This document shows, piece after piece, positions 61,114-64,000 of a stretch of DNA of 64,000 nt. The notes beneath the pieces were generated by a model. The model was not told the DNA's origin. It searched no databases and worked only from the letters and a program-made list of their open reading frames with translations. A program made the position numbers and the translations under genes. Source of the stretch: Heterotrichella gracilis (taxonomy: Eukaryota > Sar > Xanthophyceae > Tribonematales > Xanthonemataceae); the NCBI GenBank assembly GCA_032358255.1, contig JAULBX010019743.1, positions 1 through 64,000 on the forward strand. Direction: 5' to 3'. Numbering within the stretch: position 1 is the stretch's first letter; each line of letters starts with the position of its first letter.

Positions 61114-63522
61114 ATGGCTCGCTGCGGTGCAGTCACCCACGTCTTGTCACGACCCACCATGTCGGCACACAAGGCCACTGCACGGCCTGTATGGGCCAAA
61201 ACCCATACTATAACACCCTCCTGCTTGGTGTACAAGGCCCCTCCGCGAGGCCAACCACTCCCCAACCTGCCAAGGCCCAGGTCAGTCAAGGGGGGTACCC
61301 GCAGGCTTGTCTGCACAGCCAGCGCGAGCCAAGGGGACGATGTAGGCGGTGCAAAGTGGGGTTTTGAAATACCTTCGGTCAAGGTACTGCAGGGCACGCT
61401 GGGATGGCGGCGGTTCGGTGGACGCATATATGCACACACCTGATGGGTCCCCGACCGGATGATAAAACGGCATTGCAAGAAATACAATATCGCCTATAGT
61501 AGCTACGTAGACAGGCAGGGGCCCCGGGTAACCAATGGTGATAACACTTCGTGTGTTATATCTGGTGCAGGGCATCGACACACCCACTTCCCTCCCCACA
61601 TCTATTTCCCGCCCCACGCCCACTTCGCTCCGCTGGAAGCTAGCAAAACTAGACGTTGTGGAGGTGCGCGATCCCCCCACTCACCATCCCCATCCCTCGC
61701 ACACCATCTGCCCACCCACCACCCACCATCTACACCATCCCCGGGCCCTCCATTTGTCTTAGTGGGTGCCTTGGTACACCTATTAAAAATGGTAAAGGTA
61801 TTACTGTGACACCTATTCCTTGCCCAAAACCCTTAGGCAATGGTATGATTCGGATGAGGACCCCGGCCACTGGCGCTGGTACTGTGACTAGTCACAACCC
61901 TGAACCCTAAACCCTAAACAGTATGACCTGCGGGATGTCACGTCTACCACTTGGCAGAACTCCAGGCTTAGGATTTGATCTCCTCTACTGCTGAATATTA
62001 CTATTTGATCCAGTGGAAGGGATGAAACCCCTGCATTCGCTTCTTAACTCACCTATCAGCCAGTGTAGATTCTATAACCCTTGGCCCTGCCAGGGTGAAC
62101 CCGTGTACTAGGGATCAAGGTATTACATAGTACACGGGTTATAATCTAGTACACGGGTTATAACTTAGTACACGGGTTACAACCAATTGGTATAACACTG
62201 TTTGCAACTTGGGTGCATACCTACCTCTCCTAAGACTTCTTAGCATTAACTTGTATATTTTCTGTTTCCTGCATCTGGGGCGCAATTTGCTCTCTGCGCG
62301 CCTCCCCGGGATCTTGAACCGTTCCACCCGGGAAATGCCAATGGGTTTGAATGTATTATGGTGGGCTCTTCAACATTTCTCTGTTATATTACTCTGCTCC
62401 CCCAACCCCCACCCCCACCCAAAAAATGTCATGTATACCCGCGGCAGACGCATCCTTATACACCAAACTGTTGACACAACCACCACCTCCACACCTCCTC
62501 CACAACCACCTCCACCCTCCCCCTCCTTCCCCACCCACCCCCGCAGGTTGCCTTTGAGTGATAGGCCATGCACAGTCAGAGGCAATAGCATCGGATGGCA
62601 TAACGGGAGTCAGCACAAATGTATGCGCAGCTGCGCAATGAACGCACATAGTCGATGAGTGAGGTGGAGAAGGAATGCTTTTGCCAATGTTCACCTCCTT
62701 CTTGAATGATTGCCCCCCCTCCGGCAGCCAGGTGTGTGAGCCAACACTGGTGCCCTGCGCGCGCCTGGCTGGGTGTGAGAGCAGCCTCCAGCTTGAGGAG
62801 CTGGTGATGGGCCTTAATGCGCTGCCACCTGGCGCTGCGTTCCAGCTGTACGTGGAGGATGTTGAAGCAGGTGAAACAGGTGGAAATAGGTGAAACCGTA
62901 AAACCTAACGCTGAGCCTAAAAGCATCCCAGCTGCATGGGGAAGACGCAACTAAATCTAGATTTAAGAATATGGTTCCGATGTGTCTTTCCGCAGTGTAT
63001 TGGGCTGCGTTATGTGCTTGAAACTGCCAAAAGCAGGAGGCAACCCTATGCTTGCGAATGGCTCTGTAAGTGATCCTACGTTGAGGTTAATGGGGCAAAT
63101 TTGGTGCGTGTTGATCCCAGGCCAAAGCGTAGTAAGTTACATGCAGTCGGGCATATAGCCAAGTCAGCAGTCAGCCTTGCACAAGTTTGGGACTCTCAAC
63201 TCTATCCTGGCATTACATGTACCACGTTTTTAATATTCTTTATCCAAGCCGTAAGTAAAGGCACACCAAGCCTAGACAGGTGTACACCCCCCTTGCAGGG
63301 CAGAATTCAGTAAGTGGTGTGCATCATTCACTGTGTATTAGTGCATTGGAAAGGGCTGAGACTCTTACCCTGCGTTGTCCATTTGCAGACACCCGCTCAG
63401 CAAGCGGAGGTGCGCGTTTCCGGCTGTACTCAGGGTGCGAGGACGCGGCTGCACTAGCCGGCAAGGCGGGGCGCCTGGCGGTGGTGGTCAAGGAGCAGGA
63501 GAGTGCAGCAGCAGAACCCTAG
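61114..63522 (+). CDS. tandem family copy C, with an extra intron
   Basis: Exons 61114-61383, 61571-61663, 62547-62557, 62728-62870 and 63389-63522 join in phase (216 aa). The start MARCGAVTHVLSRP leads to RRLVCTASASQGD. The linker is GIDTPTSLPTSISRP. The C-terminal domain has CEPTLVPCARLAGCESSLQL, VMGLNALPPGAAFQLYVED and GRLAVVVKEQESAAAEP, with a longer tail than A or B. The exon that is single in A and B is split here by about 160 bases that contain an in-frame stop but have GT and AG ends (62558-62727). Splicing them would restore the frame minus five residues. No membrane exon was found between exons 1 and 2, so this copy may be soluble. It is either a working gene with a new intron or an early pseudogene. 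Confidence 0.58.
62128..62183. repeat. three tandem 18-bp units
   Basis: Units tagtacacgggttataa, repeated three times with end variation, in a copy-C intron. Confidence 0.9.
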
Positions 63523-63535
63523 GATAGGATTTTAA

Positions 63536-63605
63536 TGGCGCAAGTGCGGCTGCGCTGGTCAGCAAGGCGGGGCGCCTGGTGGTGGTGGTCAAGGGGCAGG
63601 AGTGA
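63536..63605 (+). repeat. copy of the copy-C/A last codons and stop
   Basis: The segment ends gcgcctggtggtggtggtca then aggggcaggagtga, matching the GRLVVVVKGQ(E) stop end of copies A and B. It follows copy C's own stop by only a few bases. Confidence 0.8.
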
Positions 63606-64000
63606 CTCTTGAGGGGGCGGGAGTAAGGGGAGTAACGTTTTACTTAACCCCAACCGTATGGGGTTAAAGTTTAGGGGTTTGCGAGGATATAATGGCTTGC
63701 GTGTTGTGAGGGATACATGGTTTCAGGGTGTGGGTGGGCTGAGCAGATTCCTAAAGTAGGGTTTCCGCGACGAGCGAGCGGCAGCAAAAGTGTAGGGTAG
63801 GGTTTTCAAGGACACAGAGGTGACATCAAAACCCTGGGAAAGGGTTTCAGTGGCATTGGGAACCCTTTATAGGCAGAGTAGGGTTCGAGGTGTGCGGACT
63901 AGTAGCAACCCTTGCCAAGGGTTTCAGTGGCAGCGAATTCACAGTCCAGGGGCCAGGCACCTTATGTGCACTCGAAAGCAAGGGCTGGTCAAGTGGCAGT
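63606..64000. other. right edge, non-coding as far as visible
   Basis: Contains several agggt/accct words like the introns. No exon is supported. Confidence 0.45.

Noticed and set aside
62547-62727. The in-frame stop in copy C taken as proof of a pseudogene
   Set aside because: The extra bases have GT-AG ends and their removal restores the frame, so the stop alone is not decisive.

Overview
This window is nuclear DNA from a green alga. The genes are rich in introns, with GC-rich exons, NAG|G acceptors and GTGAGT or GTGCGN donors. They include a FHA-TDP1 of plant type, a plant-like TKL kinase, an organellar mTERF, an FASTK/HPR-type repeat protein, and the axonemal protein RIB72, which means the lineage builds cilia. 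Introns are full of degenerate plant/Chlorella-type telomere repeats (TTTAGGG/CCCTAAA). A chlamydomonadalean or related ciliated chlorophyte is my inference; I cannot fix the genus. I saw no bacterial operons, CRISPR array, rRNA, convincing tRNA, or retrovirus-like element.

Layout: (-) partial HPR-repeat protein (213-3378, running off the left edge); (+) histidine phosphatase (5076-8086); (-) intact mTERF (9001-10637) with a decayed tandem copy (12598-14374); (+) FHA-TDP1 DNA repair enzyme (14913-21250); (+) membrane-anchored TKL kinase with altered catalytic motifs (23089-26950); (+) Rieske protein (28761-29967); (+) two unrecognised genes (31452-32903 and 34384-35874); (-) UMP-CMP kinase with a targeting extension (37147-39425), divergent from (+) RIB72 (40033-44878); (-) NAA35/MAK10 of the NatC acetyltransferase (46342-53090); (+) three tandem copies of an unrecognised, probably plastid-targeted family (53662-63522). 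The genes do not form one pathway. They look like ordinary housekeeping and organellar neighbours.

The most unusual signal is structural. In most of the multi-exon genes, introns next to exons carry a second, decayed, same-orientation copy of the exon-intron junction (part of the exon plus its splice site). Acceptor copies lie upstream of the real acceptor and donor copies lie downstream of the real donor, as expected from local tandem duplication across splice junctions. Related signs are repeated stop-codon tails behind RIB72 and copy C, CCCTAA-like repeats read as protein in NAA35 and TDP1, and an apparent recent intron gain inside copy C of the tandem family. Exon coordinates were worked out by hand from splice sites and reading phase. 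They join in phase throughout for UMP-CMP kinase, RIB72, NAA35, TDP1, the kinase and the Rieske gene, which is the main support for those models.
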